DNA from: Sutterella sp.
Lineage (GTDB): Bacteria; Pseudomonadota; Gammaproteobacteria; Burkholderiales; Burkholderiaceae_F
Direction of reading: 5' to 3'
Assembly (NCBI RefSeq): GCF_030539355.1
Contig: NZ_JAUNSF010000007.1
Coordinates: 1-63,513, forward strand
Length of the DNA stretch: 63,513 nt
The notes under the pieces are model-generated. The model saw nothing but the letters and a program-made list of their open reading frames with translations, was not told the origin of the DNA and did not search any database. The position numbers and the translations under genes are program-made. Below are positions 26,073 to 34,991 of this stretch, one piece after another. The stretch's first letter is position 1; each line of letters opens with the position of its first letter.

Positions 26073-28394
26073 TTGCATCTCCACAAACCACTCACCCGCC
26101 TCGCGGCCGGCCTCTGCGCCGCCCTTCTCCTCGGCGGGTCGGCCTCTGCCTTCACCATCTCCGACATCCGTGTCGAGGGTCTCACGCGAACCGAGCCGGG
26201 CACGGTGTTCTCGCACCTTCCCTTCCGCGCCGGCGAGGACTACACCCCTGAGAAGGGTGTCCGCGCGATTCACTCGCTCTATCAGTCCGGACTCTTCCGT
26301 GACGTGACGCTCACCCAGGACGGCGACGTGCTCGTCGTGCAGGTGATCGAGCGCCCGGCCGTGGCGACGATCGAGACGCACGGCATCAAGGCCTTTGACA
26401 AGGACGCCGTCGAGAAGAGCCTGCGTGACGTGGGTCTCGCCGAGGGCCGCATCTTCGACCACGCGATCCTTGAGCGCGCCGACCAGGAACTGCGCCGCCA
26501 GTACCTCTCGCGCGGCTACTACGGCGCGAACGTCACGACGACGGTGACGCCGCTCGAGCGCAACCGCGTCCGCATCACGATCAACGTCGACGAGGGCAAG
26601 GCGAGCTCGATCGCCTCGATCCGCATCACGGGCAACAGGCTCTTCGACACCGAGGACCTCACCGACCTGATGCAGCTCGGCACGCCGAACTGGTTCTCCT
26701 GGTACACGAAGCGCGACCTCTACTCGCGCGAGAAGCTTGCGGCGGACCTTGAGACGATCCGCTCCTTCTACATGAACCAGGGCTACCTCGACTTCAAGAT
26801 CGACTCCGTGCAGGTCTCGATCGCGCCGAACAAGTCCGACGTCTACATCGTGATCAACATCACCGAGGGCGAGAAGTACACGATCCGCTCGGCGAAGCTC
26901 CAGGGCGACATGCTCGGCCTCGATGATCAGCTCAATGCCCTCGTGACCCTGAAGGAAGGCGACATCTACAACGCCCAGGCCGTCAAGGACGTCTCCACCG
27001 CGATCACCGACAAGCTCTCCACGCTCGGCTACGCCTTCGCGAGCGCGAACGCCAACCCGGTCTCCGACGAGGACAACCGCACGGTCGACATCGTCTACAC
27101 GATCGACCCGGGCCGCCGCGCCTACGTCCGCCGCGTGAACATCACGGGCAACAACCGCACCCGCGACGAAGTGATCCGCCGTGAGGTCCGCCAGTACGAG
27201 TCAGCCTGGTTCGACAGCGACAAGGTGAAGCTCTCGCGCGACCGCATCGACCGTCTCGGCTTCTTCGAGACCGTCACCGCCGAGCCCAAGCCCGTCGCTG
27301 GCACCCGCGATCAGGTTGACCTCGAGGTCAACGTGAAGGAGCGTCCGACCGGCTCGATCTCGCTCGGCGCGGGCTACTCCACCTCGGAAGGCATCATCCT
27401 GTCGGCCGGCTTCGCGCAGAACAACGTCTTCGGCACGGGCAACTCCTTCTCGGTCGAGGTCAACACCTCGAGCTCGCAGCGCACCTACGCGCTCTCCGTC
27501 GTGCAGCCCTACGTCACGGTTGACGGCGTGAGCCGCTCCTACGACATCTACGACCGCCGCGTCGACCTCGAGGACCTCGACGTCGCGGACGTGAAGTACG
27601 AGACCCGAGGCGCCGGCGTGAGCTGGGGCATCCCGTTCACCGAGCTTGACCGCATCTACCTCGGCACCCGCGTCGAGTCGACGAAGGTGAGCGCGAACAG
27701 CAATTCGCCGCGCCGCTACATCAACTACGTCGAGAAGTTCGGCAAGAACCCCGTCTCGGTCGCGCTCACCGCCGGCTGGACGCGCGACAGCCGCGACAAC
27801 TCGCTCGCCCCGACCCGAGGCTCCTATCAGCGCTTCTCGGGCGAGTTCGGTCTGCCGGGCCTCGACATCGAGTACTACAAGGCCACCTACCAGTACCAGC
27901 GCTACATTCCGCTCTCGCGCACCTGGACGCTCGCGTTCAACGGCGAAGTGGGCTGGGGCGACGTGTACGGCGGCACCGACCAGTACCCGTTCTTCAAGAA
28001 CTTCTACGTGGGCGGCATCGGCTCGGTCCGCGGCTTCGAGTCCGGCACCCTGGGCCCGCGCGAGAACAAGGCTGATCCCGGCTCCGACTACCTCGGCGGC
28101 GACCGCATGATCGTCGGCAACGTCGAGCTCCTCGCCCCGCTCCCGGGCGGCGACCGCACGCTGCGAATCTTCGGCTTCTTCGACGCCGGCTATTCGTGGG
28201 GCTACATGGGCGACGGCCAGGGCAACTACGAGCGCCAGAAGATCGACTTCGGCGACCTGCGCTACTCGACCGGCATCGGCGTGGCGTGGATCTCGCCGCT
28301 CGGCCCGCTCAAGTTCTCGATCGCCTTCCCGCTCAACGAGGAACCGGGTGACGACACCCAGCGCTTCCAGTTCCAGATCGGCACGGGCTTCTAA
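26073..28394 (+). CDS. bamA: Outer-membrane protein assembly factor BamA
   Basis: Omp85 protein that inserts beta-barrels into the outer membrane. I start at a TTG (26073): this gives a clean signal peptide ending GSASA|FTI, whereas 71 residues upstream are Arg-rich and non-homologous. The resulting 773 residues are near the family's usual length. Five POTRA domains fill about residues 25-425, the barrel the rest. The barrel keeps the lid-lock motif VRGFE (FYVGGIGSVRGFESGTLGPR) and a C-terminal strand ending FQIGTGF. The ribosome site (GAGAG) is weak. Confidence 0.95.
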   Translation: MHLHKPLTRLAAGLCAALLLGGSASAFTISDIRVEGLTRTEPGTVFSHLPFRAGEDYTPEKGVRAIHSLYQSGLFRDVTLTQDGDVLVVQVIERPAVATIETHGIKAFDKDAVEKSLRDVGLAEGRIFDHAILERADQELRRQYLSRGYYGANVTTTVTPLERNRVRITINVDEGKASSIASIRITGNRLFDTEDLTDLMQLGTPNWFSWYTKRDLYSREKLAADLETIRSFYMNQGYLDFKIDSVQVSIAPNKSDVYIVINITEGEKYTIRSAKLQGDMLGLDDQLNALVTLKEGDIYNAQAVKDVSTAITDKLSTLGYAFASANANPVSDEDNRTVDIVYTIDPGRRAYVRRVNITGNNRTRDEVIRREVRQYESAWFDSDKVKLSRDRIDRLGFFETVTAEPKPVAGTRDQVDLEVNVKERPTGSISLGAGYSTSEGIILSAGFAQNNVFGTGNSFSVEVNTSSSQRTYALSVVQPYVTVDGVSRSYDIYDRRVDLEDLDVADVKYETRGAGVSWGIPFTELDRIYLGTRVESTKVSANSNSPRRYINYVEKFGKNPVSVALTAGWTRDSRDNSLAPTRGSYQRFSGEFGLPGLDIEYYKATYQYQRYIPLSRTWTLAFNGEVGWGDVYGGTDQYPFFKNFYVGGIGSVRGFESGTLGPRENKADPGSDYLGGDRMIVGNVELLAPLPGGDRTLRIFGFFDAGYSWGYMGDGQGNYERQKIDFGDLRYSTGIGVAWISPLGPLKFSIAFPLNEEPGDDTQRFQFQIGTGF

Positions 28395-28432
28395 GCGAAC
28401 CCTGCCTCAGGCCTGACGGAAGGCTCAGAAAA

Positions 28433-28468
28433 ACAAAACGCGTCCCGCCGAAACGGGGCGCGTTTTGT
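28433..28468. terminator. Bidirectional terminator between bamA and racemase gene
   Basis: ACAAAACGCG and CGCGTTTTGT form a 10-bp stem; both strands read into T-rich sequence. It separates the convergent genes bamA and the racemase. Confidence 0.85.
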
Positions 28469-28528
28469 GTCTGTGGGGTTCCCGGCCGACGGGCGCGGCC
28501 GGGGAGACTTCGATGAAGTTCGCTCTGC

Positions 28529-29662
28529 TCAGTTCGCCCTGGAGAGCGGCGTGCGGCCCGACTCGATCGCGGTCTGAACCGCACGGCGCGCGAGCGTCGC
28601 CGTGGGATCCACGACCGCTGCCGTGAGCCCATCGCCCAAGTCCTGGCACTCGTTTTCGGTGAGGATCAGCGGCAGCTCCGTGCAGCCGAGAATGAGCACC
28701 GTCGCGCCCTTGTCGCGCACGAGGTGGCGCGCGGCCGCGAGCAGACTGTCGCGGCACTCGCCCGTCGTGAAGCCCGCCTTCACGCCCTTTTTGCCGTAGA
28801 TCGCCTCCATCACCTCGGCCTGGTGCGCGGGCTCGGGCGTGACGAGCGTGAGACCCGTCTCCCCGGCCTTGTCGGCGTAGATCCCCGTGCGGCAGGTGCC
28901 CGTCGTCGCGAGGAGCCCGATCACGGCCCGTTCGCCAAACTTCTCGCGGATGCTCTCCATCGTCACGCGTTGCATGTTGAGGACGGGGACGCGGAGCTTC
29001 GCGCCGAACCCCTCGAGGAACGCGTGCGCGGTGTTGCAGGGGATGAGGAGGAGATCGGCACCCATCGCCTCAAGACGGCGGCAGGCCGAGAAGAGGGGGA
29101 GCGTCGGGTCGGCGCCGCCGTTCAGCAGATACTCGGTGCGGTCCGGAACCTGCGGGTTCTGGTCGACGAGGACGCGGATGTGTTCCTGGTCGTTTTTCGC
29201 GGGCGTTGCGTCGACGATCTTCTTGTAGAGATCGACGGTCGCGGCCGGCCCGAGGCCGCCCACGAGGCCGATGCGGAAGGGACGGGTGACGCCCGCGCGG
29301 AGGGCCTCAGCCATGCGGTCGGCGGTGTGGGCCGCATCGTCGCCGGCCTCCACCACGGGAACCGTGAGCTCGGCCTGAAGCTCGGCGAGCCAGGGCGCGG
29401 CGTTTCTCTCCGTGAGGACGAGCACTTCGGCGCCGCCGGCGATCATTTTCAGCGCCTCGTCAAGGTACGCGGCCTTCACGGCGCCCTCGCGGGCGATGCG
29501 CGTGCGGCGCGTTTCCTCCGGGACCGTAACGGGCCAGGCGGGAAGCGCTTCGGCGGGCGTGAGCGCGGCGACGCCGCGGCGGGTGAATTCGCTGCGGAGC
29601 GCCGCAGCGGCGGGGGACGTCTCAGTGCCGAGGATGCCGGCGCAGGAAAGATTCGAAGTCAT
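28529..29662 (-). CDS. Aspartate/glutamate racemase family protein with extra half-domain
   Basis: 377 residues. Residues 130-377 form a complete Asp/Glu racemase: IGLVGGLGPAATVDLYKKIV, first catalytic cysteine in IPCNTAH (Cys209), second in LGCTELPL (Cys327). Residues 1-128 are an additional piece that looks like the second half of such an enzyme (GILGTETS at 9-16, VLTERN at 82-87), but the position of the catalytic Cys in GCTE is occupied by Leu-Thr. The racemase should interconvert L- and D-aspartate or glutamate. It lies downstream of a C4-dicarboxylate carrier and a hydrolase gene on the same strand and may share their transcript. Confidence 0.88.
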   Translation of the reverse strand: MTSNLSCAGILGTETSPAAAALRSEFTRRGVAALTPAEALPAWPVTVPEETRRTRIAREGAVKAAYLDEALKMIAGGAEVLVLTERNAAPWLAELQAELTVPVVEAGDDAAHTADRMAEALRAGVTRPFRIGLVGGLGPAATVDLYKKIVDATPAKNDQEHIRVLVDQNPQVPDRTEYLLNGGADPTLPLFSACRRLEAMGADLLLIPCNTAHAFLEGFGAKLRVPVLNMQRVTMESIREKFGERAVIGLLATTGTCRTGIYADKAGETGLTLVTPEPAHQAEVMEAIYGKKGVKAGFTTGECRDSLLAAARHLVRDKGATVLILGCTELPLILTENECQDLGDGLTAAVVDPTATLARRAVQTAIESGRTPLSRAN

Positions 29663-29699
29663 CTTTGGATTCTTCAGAAAAGGAATTCGGGGGATGGGG

Positions 29700-30479
29700 T
29701 CAGGCCGCGAGTGCCGAGCGGGCGAAGCAGAGGAACTTCTCGCGCCAGATGCCGGGGGCCATGAAGGGCTCGGAAGTCTTCGCCCCGGGCGCTTCCCAGC
29801 AGGTGCAGTTGGCCGGGATGTGGCGGAGAAGGGCACGGTGTTCGGCGGCGGGGAGCCACGCGTCGCGCTCCGCATGGAGCAGCGCCGTGGGGATGCCGGT
29901 CCGGGAAAGAAGTTCCGCGGGCTCGGGCGTCTCGCTCTCGAGGAGCGCCGCGCAGAGGTGTCCGATGCCGGGGCCGTAGCGGTGGATGAGCCAGCCGCGA
30001 CGGGTGGCGTAGAGACTCTCGAGCACCAGTCCCCGGCAGAGGACCGGGTTGCGGGCGGCGAAGCGCAGAGCCGCATGGGCGCCGGCGCCCTGACCGAAGA
30101 CGATGAGTTCGCCCGGCCTGACATCCGCCGCCGCTGCGGCGGCCTCGGCGTCCTCGTGGAGCAGGTCCGGGCGGAGGGAGCCCTCGCTCGCGCCGGATCC
30201 GCGGTAGTCCGGGACGAGAACGCGCCAGCCCGCTGCGGCGAGCCAGGCGACCTGCGGGAGATGGAAGCCGCGGTTGTGCGAGCCCGGGTGGAGGTAGAGC
30301 ACGGTGCCGGCCGGCTTTCCTTCTGCGGGGTCGATCACGAGCGTGCTGACTCTTGAGCCGTCCGGGGCGGGGGAGAGGATCTCGCGGCCCGTGAGCCCGA
30401 AGTGCTCCGGGCTCCAGTAGCGCTGTCTGTCGGTGCTGAGGAAGAGCCCCTCGATCGTGCGGGAGAGAAAGCCGGTCAT
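29700..30479 (-). CDS. Alpha/beta-hydrolase fold protein lacking the serine nucleophile
   Basis: 259 residues from the ATG at 30479; a GTG six codons earlier is an alternative. The fold is clear: LYLHPGSHNRG (oxyanion region), VLVPDYRGSGASEGS at 88-101, a nucleophile-elbow position, and PTALLHAERDAWLP for the acid. At the elbow the sequence is FGQGAGAH (128-135): glycine replaces the expected serine of G-x-S-x-G. Catalysis by the usual mechanism therefore seems unlikely unless another residue serves. It lies between the DcuA/B carrier and the racemase. Confidence 0.75.
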   Translation of the reverse strand: MTGFLSRTIEGLFLSTDRQRYWSPEHFGLTGREILSPAPDGSRVSTLVIDPAEGKPAGTVLYLHPGSHNRGFHLPQVAWLAAAGWRVLVPDYRGSGASEGSLRPDLLHEDAEAAAAAADVRPGELIVFGQGAGAHAALRFAARNPVLCRGLVLESLYATRRGWLIHRYGPGIGHLCAALLESETPEPAELLSRTGIPTALLHAERDAWLPAAEHRALLRHIPANCTCWEAPGAKTSEPFMAPGIWREKFLCFARSALAA

Positions 30480-30513
30480 TTGCCTGTGCCTCTTCACGGA
30501 ATTTGCCTGGGAA

Positions 30514-30558
30514 GGAACCGGGCGGTTCGCCGCAGGAGTCTGGTTCGCCGCCCGTTCC
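30514..30558 (-). terminator. Long hairpin between dicarboxylate carrier and hydrolase
   Basis: GGAACCGGGCGG pairs with CCGCCCGTTCC (one unpaired base). No strong T-run follows on the minus strand, so partial termination or transcript processing is likelier than a full stop. Confidence 0.45.
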
Positions 30559-30567
30559 CCAGGGACA

Positions 30568-31890
30568 TCAGTAGAGGATGCTCGTGATCAGCAGGCCCGT
30601 TGAGACCGCGATGATGGTCGCGACGAGACCCGGGATCATGAAGGAGTGGTTGAGAACGTACTTGCCGATGCGGGTCGTGCCGGAGCCGTCGAAGGCGATG
30701 GCGGCGACGAGCGAGCCGTAGGTCGGGATGAAGAAGTAACCGTTCACGGCCGGGTACATCGCGATGAGCGTCTGGCAGGGGATGCCCAGCGCGGCACCGA
30801 GCGGCATCACGGCGCGGGCCGTGGCGGCCTGCGAGTAGAGCAGCACCGAGACGAAGAAGAGCACGAAGGCGAAGGTCCAGGGCATCGCACGGGCGATGTC
30901 GCCGACGGTGTTGATGAGGTCGGCCTTGTTCGCGGCGACGAAGGAGTCGCCGAGCCAGGCGAGGCCGAAGATGCCGATCATGGCGACGAGGCCGGCGCGC
31001 ATCGTGGCCGTGCGGACGATGTCATCGACCTTCGGGCGGCACGTGACGAGGATCGCGGCGGCGTTGACGAGCATGAAGATCTCGAGGACCGTGGCCATGC
31101 CGACGGGCTTGTCGGAGCCGGGCAGCGTGCGCAGCTCAGGGATCAGGCCCGAGGCGACGGCGATCGCGACGAAGATGAGGAAGACGATGGCGGAGCGGCG
31201 GGCCGTGGGCTTGATCGTCTTCTTCTCACCGGCCTTCGGCAGGTTCACGAGGCCGGCCTTGACACGGGCCTGGAACTCGGGGTCATCGGCCAGTTCACGG
31301 CCGAGGTGCATCGAGATGAAGCCCGCGATGATGACGCCGACGAGGGTCGAGGGCACGCAGATCATGAGGATCTGCGGCAGACCGAAGTCCGTGAAGTTGT
31401 AGGCGGCGAACATGCCGAGCATGGCGGCCGTCGCGGCCGAGATGGGCGAGGCGGTGATCGACTGCTGCGAGGCGATCGTCGCGACGGCCATCGGGCGCTC
31501 GGGGCGGATGCCCGCGGACATCGCGACCTCGTAGATCACGGGCTGCAGCGGGTAGACGATGTGGCCCGTGCCCGCGAGGAACGTGAAGAGCCACGTGACG
31601 AGCGGGGCGATGATCGTGATGTACTTCGGGTTCGCGCGGATGATGCGCTCGGCGATCGAGACGAGCCAGTCGATGCCGCCCGCGGCGTCCATCGTGGCCG
31701 CGGCCGTCACGACGCCGAGGATGATGAGCAGCACGTCAACCGGGGGCGCGGTCGGCGTGACGCCGAAGACCATGCTGATGACGAAGAGGCCGACGCCGCC
31801 CCAGATGCCGAGACCGACGCCGTTGAAGCGCGCGCCGATGAAGATGCATGCGAGCACGATGACGAGCTCGATCCAGAAAGTGATTGCCAT
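30568..31890 (-). CDS. Anaerobic C4-dicarboxylate transporter, DcuA/DcuB family
   Basis: 440 residues, about ten to twelve membrane helices. The family hallmark is the N-terminal block PPVDVLLIILGVVTAAATMDAAGGIDWL, then RANPKYITIIAPLVTW, AGTGHIVYPLQPVIYEVA and IRPERPMAVATIASQQ. DcuA/B proteins exchange fumarate, malate or aspartate for succinate during anaerobic respiration. Features of both DcuA (ITASPISAA) and DcuB (GTGHIVY) occur, so I do not assign one. GAGGAG precedes the ATG. A LysR gene is divergent upstream. Confidence 0.92.
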   Translation of the reverse strand: MAITFWIELVIVLACIFIGARFNGVGLGIWGGVGLFVISMVFGVTPTAPPVDVLLIILGVVTAAATMDAAGGIDWLVSIAERIIRANPKYITIIAPLVTWLFTFLAGTGHIVYPLQPVIYEVAMSAGIRPERPMAVATIASQQSITASPISAATAAMLGMFAAYNFTDFGLPQILMICVPSTLVGVIIAGFISMHLGRELADDPEFQARVKAGLVNLPKAGEKKTIKPTARRSAIVFLIFVAIAVASGLIPELRTLPGSDKPVGMATVLEIFMLVNAAAILVTCRPKVDDIVRTATMRAGLVAMIGIFGLAWLGDSFVAANKADLINTVGDIARAMPWTFAFVLFFVSVLLYSQAATARAVMPLGAALGIPCQTLIAMYPAVNGYFFIPTYGSLVAAIAFDGSGTTRIGKYVLNHSFMIPGLVATIIAVSTGLLITSILY

Positions 31891-32076
31891 GGTGGAGGTT
31901 GCTCCTCGAAGGAGTCCGGTCCCGCTTCCCGGGGCGGGCTCCGTTCGCTTGGGGGTTGATGTTTCTCTCCGGACCGGCCTGCGCGTCTGAGCGGGGAGCT
32001 CCGCGGCTCTCCCGCCTCGGACTGGTCATGCGCCTGAGGCTCCGCCCGGGGTGTCCTTGAAGATCGGACAGGAAAA

Positions 32077-32098
32077 TTATCCTTGTCAGAATTGATAA
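32077..32098. promoter_or_regulatory. Candidate LysR-type operator between dicarboxylate carrier and LysR gene
   Basis: TTATC and GATAA form an inverted repeat with a 12-base spacer in the AT-rich centre of the 314-base divergent gap (31891-32204). LysR regulators commonly bind imperfect dyads in such gaps. No confident -10/-35 pair was seen for either gene, and no other gene lies in the gap. Confidence 0.4.
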
Positions 32099-32204
32099 AC
32101 TGGAGGCTGAAACTGCCTCTAGAGAATCAAATCTGATCACAACCCTGAGGCATGGAAGGCCATGCCCCGGCGGCATCGGAGCCCTCCGGGGAGGGGAAAG
32201 GAAA

Positions 32205-33167
32205 ATGGACAAGCTCGACAACATCAACTGCCTGCGCATCTTCTGCCGCATCGTCGAGTGCGGCAGCGCCCGCGACGCGAGCTCGCCGCTCGACATGGAG
32301 GCGAGCAACATCTTCCGCACGGTGAGGGCGCTTGAGAAGGAGGTCGGCATGCCGCTCTTCGTGCGCCGGGCGAGGCCCATGCAGCTCTCGCGCGAGGGCG
32401 AGTGTCTCTACCGCCATGCGAAGAGAATCATCCGGCAGCAGGAGCTGATGCGCGAGGAACTCCTCGAGGACGCGGACTCCGAGAGCGCCGTGATCCGTGT
32501 CGCTGCGGCGGCCGGCCTGCGCCACGACTTCCTCACGGGGCTTATCGTCGAGTACCAGCGCCTGCACCCGCAGGCCGTGATCGAGATGCGCGACATGGCC
32601 GTGGGCTCGAAGCACCCCTTCACGGCGGCGGACGGCTCCGAGCACGACCTGCTCTGCGCGTTTCGCACGGCCGACGAGATGCCCGAGGGAACGATCGTGC
32701 GCGAGGTCGCGGAGATTCCGCTCGTCGCCTGCGCATCGCCCAACTACATCGCAAGGCACGGCGCGCCGACCAGGCCCTCGGAGTGCTCGGCGCACAAGGG
32801 GCTGCTCCTCCACACGGCGAGCCGCGCGTCGGTGACGCACCTCTATCGCGACGGCGTTCACGAGCGGCTCGACTGGAAGGCGACGACCGTCTTCACGAGC
32901 ACGATCGACGCGATCAACGCGGCGGTGCTCGGCGCGGGCATCATCCCGGACGTGGCGCTGCCGTACTTCATCCGGCAGCAGCGGCAGGGCTTCCTCTCGC
33001 TCGTCATGCCCGGGTGGACGAGCCCCCGCAGGACGGCGTGCCTCTACATGTCCGCCAGGGGGCACCGCAAGAAGAGCGTGCGCGACTTCGCGGATTTCTT
33101 CGCCGAGCGCTACCTCACCTACATCCGGGGATGCATGGACGCCTATGAGGCGCTCCTTGAGGCCTGA
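32205..33167 (+). CDS. LysR-family transcriptional regulator
   Basis: 320 residues. N-terminal winged helix-turn-helix (LRIFCRIVECGSARDASSPLDMEASNIFRTVRALEKEVGMPLFVRR) and a LysR substrate-binding domain from about residue 95. It begins MDKLDNINCLRIF with GGGGAAAGGAAA ahead. Divergence from the DcuA/B gene suggests it controls that carrier in response to a dicarboxylate or amino acid; this is positional inference. Confidence 0.92.
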   Translation: MDKLDNINCLRIFCRIVECGSARDASSPLDMEASNIFRTVRALEKEVGMPLFVRRARPMQLSREGECLYRHAKRIIRQQELMREELLEDADSESAVIRVAAAAGLRHDFLTGLIVEYQRLHPQAVIEMRDMAVGSKHPFTAADGSEHDLLCAFRTADEMPEGTIVREVAEIPLVACASPNYIARHGAPTRPSECSAHKGLLLHTASRASVTHLYRDGVHERLDWKATTVFTSTIDAINAAVLGAGIIPDVALPYFIRQQRQGFLSLVMPGWTSPRRTACLYMSARGHRKKSVRDFADFFAERYLTYIRGCMDAYEALLEA

Positions 33168-33172
33168 AATCG

Positions 33173-33210
33173 AAAAAAACGGACGCCCCGGTGCTCGGCC
33201 GGAGGCGTCC
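33173..33210 (-). terminator. Terminator shared by LysR and DcuC genes
   Basis: GGACGCC and GGCGTCC arms are followed on the minus strand by GTTTTTTT. It would stop transcripts coming from the DcuC gene and may also serve the plus-strand LysR gene. Confidence 0.6.
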
Positions 33211-33290
33211 TGAACCACCACCAGGGGGATCCTCAGAAAAGAGAAAAGAAGTGCGCCGCACGGAAAGTGCGTCGCCTGAGGAATATTCTG

Positions 33291-33395
33291 ATGATCAAAA
33301 AAGGCTCTGTGGTGGCAATTTATGAACGGAAAAAATCAATTTTGATCACAAGAAGGGTAAAAAAGAGGAGCGGTCCTGTCGGACACGCTCCTTGA
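33291..33395 (+). CDS. Possible 34-residue basic peptide
   Basis: An ATG preceded by TGAGGA (about 8 bases upstream) opens a 34-codon frame, MIKKGSVVAIYERKKSILI.. with 10 Lys/Arg. It lies in the 326-base, partly AT-rich gap between convergent genes. The segment also carries an inverted repeat, TGATCAAAA (33292) with TTTTGATCA (33340). No homologue is recognised. A 10-bp hairpin (33453-33482) follows, near the DcuC gene stop. Confidence 0.25.
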   Translation: MIKKGSVVAIYERKKSILITRRVKKRSGPVGHAP

Positions 33396-33493
33396 CGGGC
33401 CCCGGCGTCGATCGAGAGGAGGATGAGGAAGGACGCCGGGCTTGAGGTGCCCCGGCGCTTCCCCAAGGCGAAGGAAGCGCCGCAAGAGAGTGA

Positions 33494-34756
33494 TCAGAAG
33501 AAGATCATCACGGCGAGCCAGCAGACGATCATCGGGATCGCGGTGCGCTTGACGAGCTCGAGGGGATTGACCTTGCAGAGGCCGGAGATCAGGATCACGA
33601 CGCCGGCGACGGGGCTCATCGTGCGGCCGAGCTGGGCGCTCACGAGCGCCGTGTTGCCGAGGTTGCTGATCGTCATGCCGAGTTCGGGCGCATGGGGCGT
33701 CACGGCCTCGTTGAAGGCGAAGGTCGCCGCGTCGCCCGAGCCCGTCAGGATGGCCATCAGGAAGACGCCGCCGCCGCCGCCGATGCGGGCGAAGTCGCCC
33801 ACGTTCTTGAGCGCCTCGATCAGGGCGTCGACGAGACCGGCCTCGCGCAGGCCGCCCGCGAACACGCCCGCGGCGATGATGATGCCGAGAACGTTGCCGT
33901 AGCCCTTGCCGGCGCCGTTGAAGAACTCAGGAATGGCCTTCTGCGGATTGCAGAGCGTGACGATCATCGTGTAGATGACGCCGATCAGCATCGCGTGGGC
34001 GACGCCCATCTTCAGCGCGGGCACGCAGGTGTTGCCGAGCAGCAGGATCACGAGCGGAACGAGCGGGGCGGCGGCCCAGAGAAGGTTGATCTTCTCGAGC
34101 TTCTCGCCCATGCCCTCGAACCCCTCGGCCGAGCCGGAGGTCTTGTGGTCCTTGAGGAGGAGCTCGACCACGGTGACGAGGGCGGCGCCGATCGCGATCA
34201 TGATCGCGTACATCAGCGAGTGCGAGATGATGAACTCCATCGGCTGGATGCCCGCCATCTCGGAGATCATCACGATGTGGGGAATGCCCGGGTTGTAGCA
34301 GGAGCCGTAGGTGCCGGCGAGGATCGCGGCACCCGCGCCCGCCGGGCTGATGCCCGCGCGGATCATGACCGGGAGCAGCGTCGTCGCGACCGCGGCGGCG
34401 CAGCCGGCCGCGGACGGAATGGCGGCATTGATGATCGCGGTGACGATCGTGCAGGCCGGGATGAGGAAGATGCCGAGCGCCTTCATCGGACGCGTGAGCA
34501 GCTGCACGAGGTGCATGTCGGCCTTGGTGTAGCCGACGAGGAAGGCGAAGCCCATCGCCGAGCAGATCGACTGGATGAGGCCGGAGTTCGTCATGGACTT
34601 GACGAACTGGTTGAGAGCCGACATCGGGTTGAGCGAGATCACGCAGAGGAAGAGGCCTGCGGCGAGCAGGACGAAGCGCGTCTCGATGCGTTTCACGAGC
34701 GCGATGACGGTGAGAATGACGACGACGATCGCCGTCCAGAAGGTGAAGGTTGCCAT
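33494..34756 (-). CDS. C4-dicarboxylate carrier, DcuC family
   Basis: 420 residues, about ten to twelve membrane helices. Recognisable DcuC-type sequences are AINAAIPSAAGCAAAVATTLLPVMIRAGISPAGAGAAIL (positions about 115-155), GTYGSCYNPGIPHIVMISEMAG, and GSGDAATFAFNEAVTPHAPELGM. DcuC members mainly export succinate or exchange C4-dicarboxylates under anoxia. I start at the ATG at 34756, where the first helix begins; 57 residues upstream are Arg/Pro-rich. No good ribosome site is visible. It stands alone between convergent LysR and divergent GntR genes. Confidence 0.88.
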   Translation of the reverse strand: MATFTFWTAIVVVILTVIALVKRIETRFVLLAAGLFLCVISLNPMSALNQFVKSMTNSGLIQSICSAMGFAFLVGYTKADMHLVQLLTRPMKALGIFLIPACTIVTAIINAAIPSAAGCAAAVATTLLPVMIRAGISPAGAGAAILAGTYGSCYNPGIPHIVMISEMAGIQPMEFIISHSLMYAIMIAIGAALVTVVELLLKDHKTSGSAEGFEGMGEKLEKINLLWAAAPLVPLVILLLGNTCVPALKMGVAHAMLIGVIYTMIVTLCNPQKAIPEFFNGAGKGYGNVLGIIIAAGVFAGGLREAGLVDALIEALKNVGDFARIGGGGGVFLMAILTGSGDAATFAFNEAVTPHAPELGMTISNLGNTALVSAQLGRTMSPVAGVVILISGLCKVNPLELVKRTAIPMIVCWLAVMIFF

Positions 34757-34991
34757 GACTGGGTCGACTGGATGACTTGGGGTGAACCCGGGCGGTTCTC
34801 CCTCATGAGGGAGCGGGCGGGCGCTGGTGTCAATCGGGTGCGGGATCCCCCGCGGCGCTTCCAGTTTCAGGGGGCGCCGGAGGGCGGCATCTCTGACGGA
34901 TGCCTTCAGTCCTGTGCATCGGGACACTCTCCGGATGCATTCAAGGCGCTAATTTTCGGTTTTTCCCGCGCCGGAGATGAATTATCATGGG

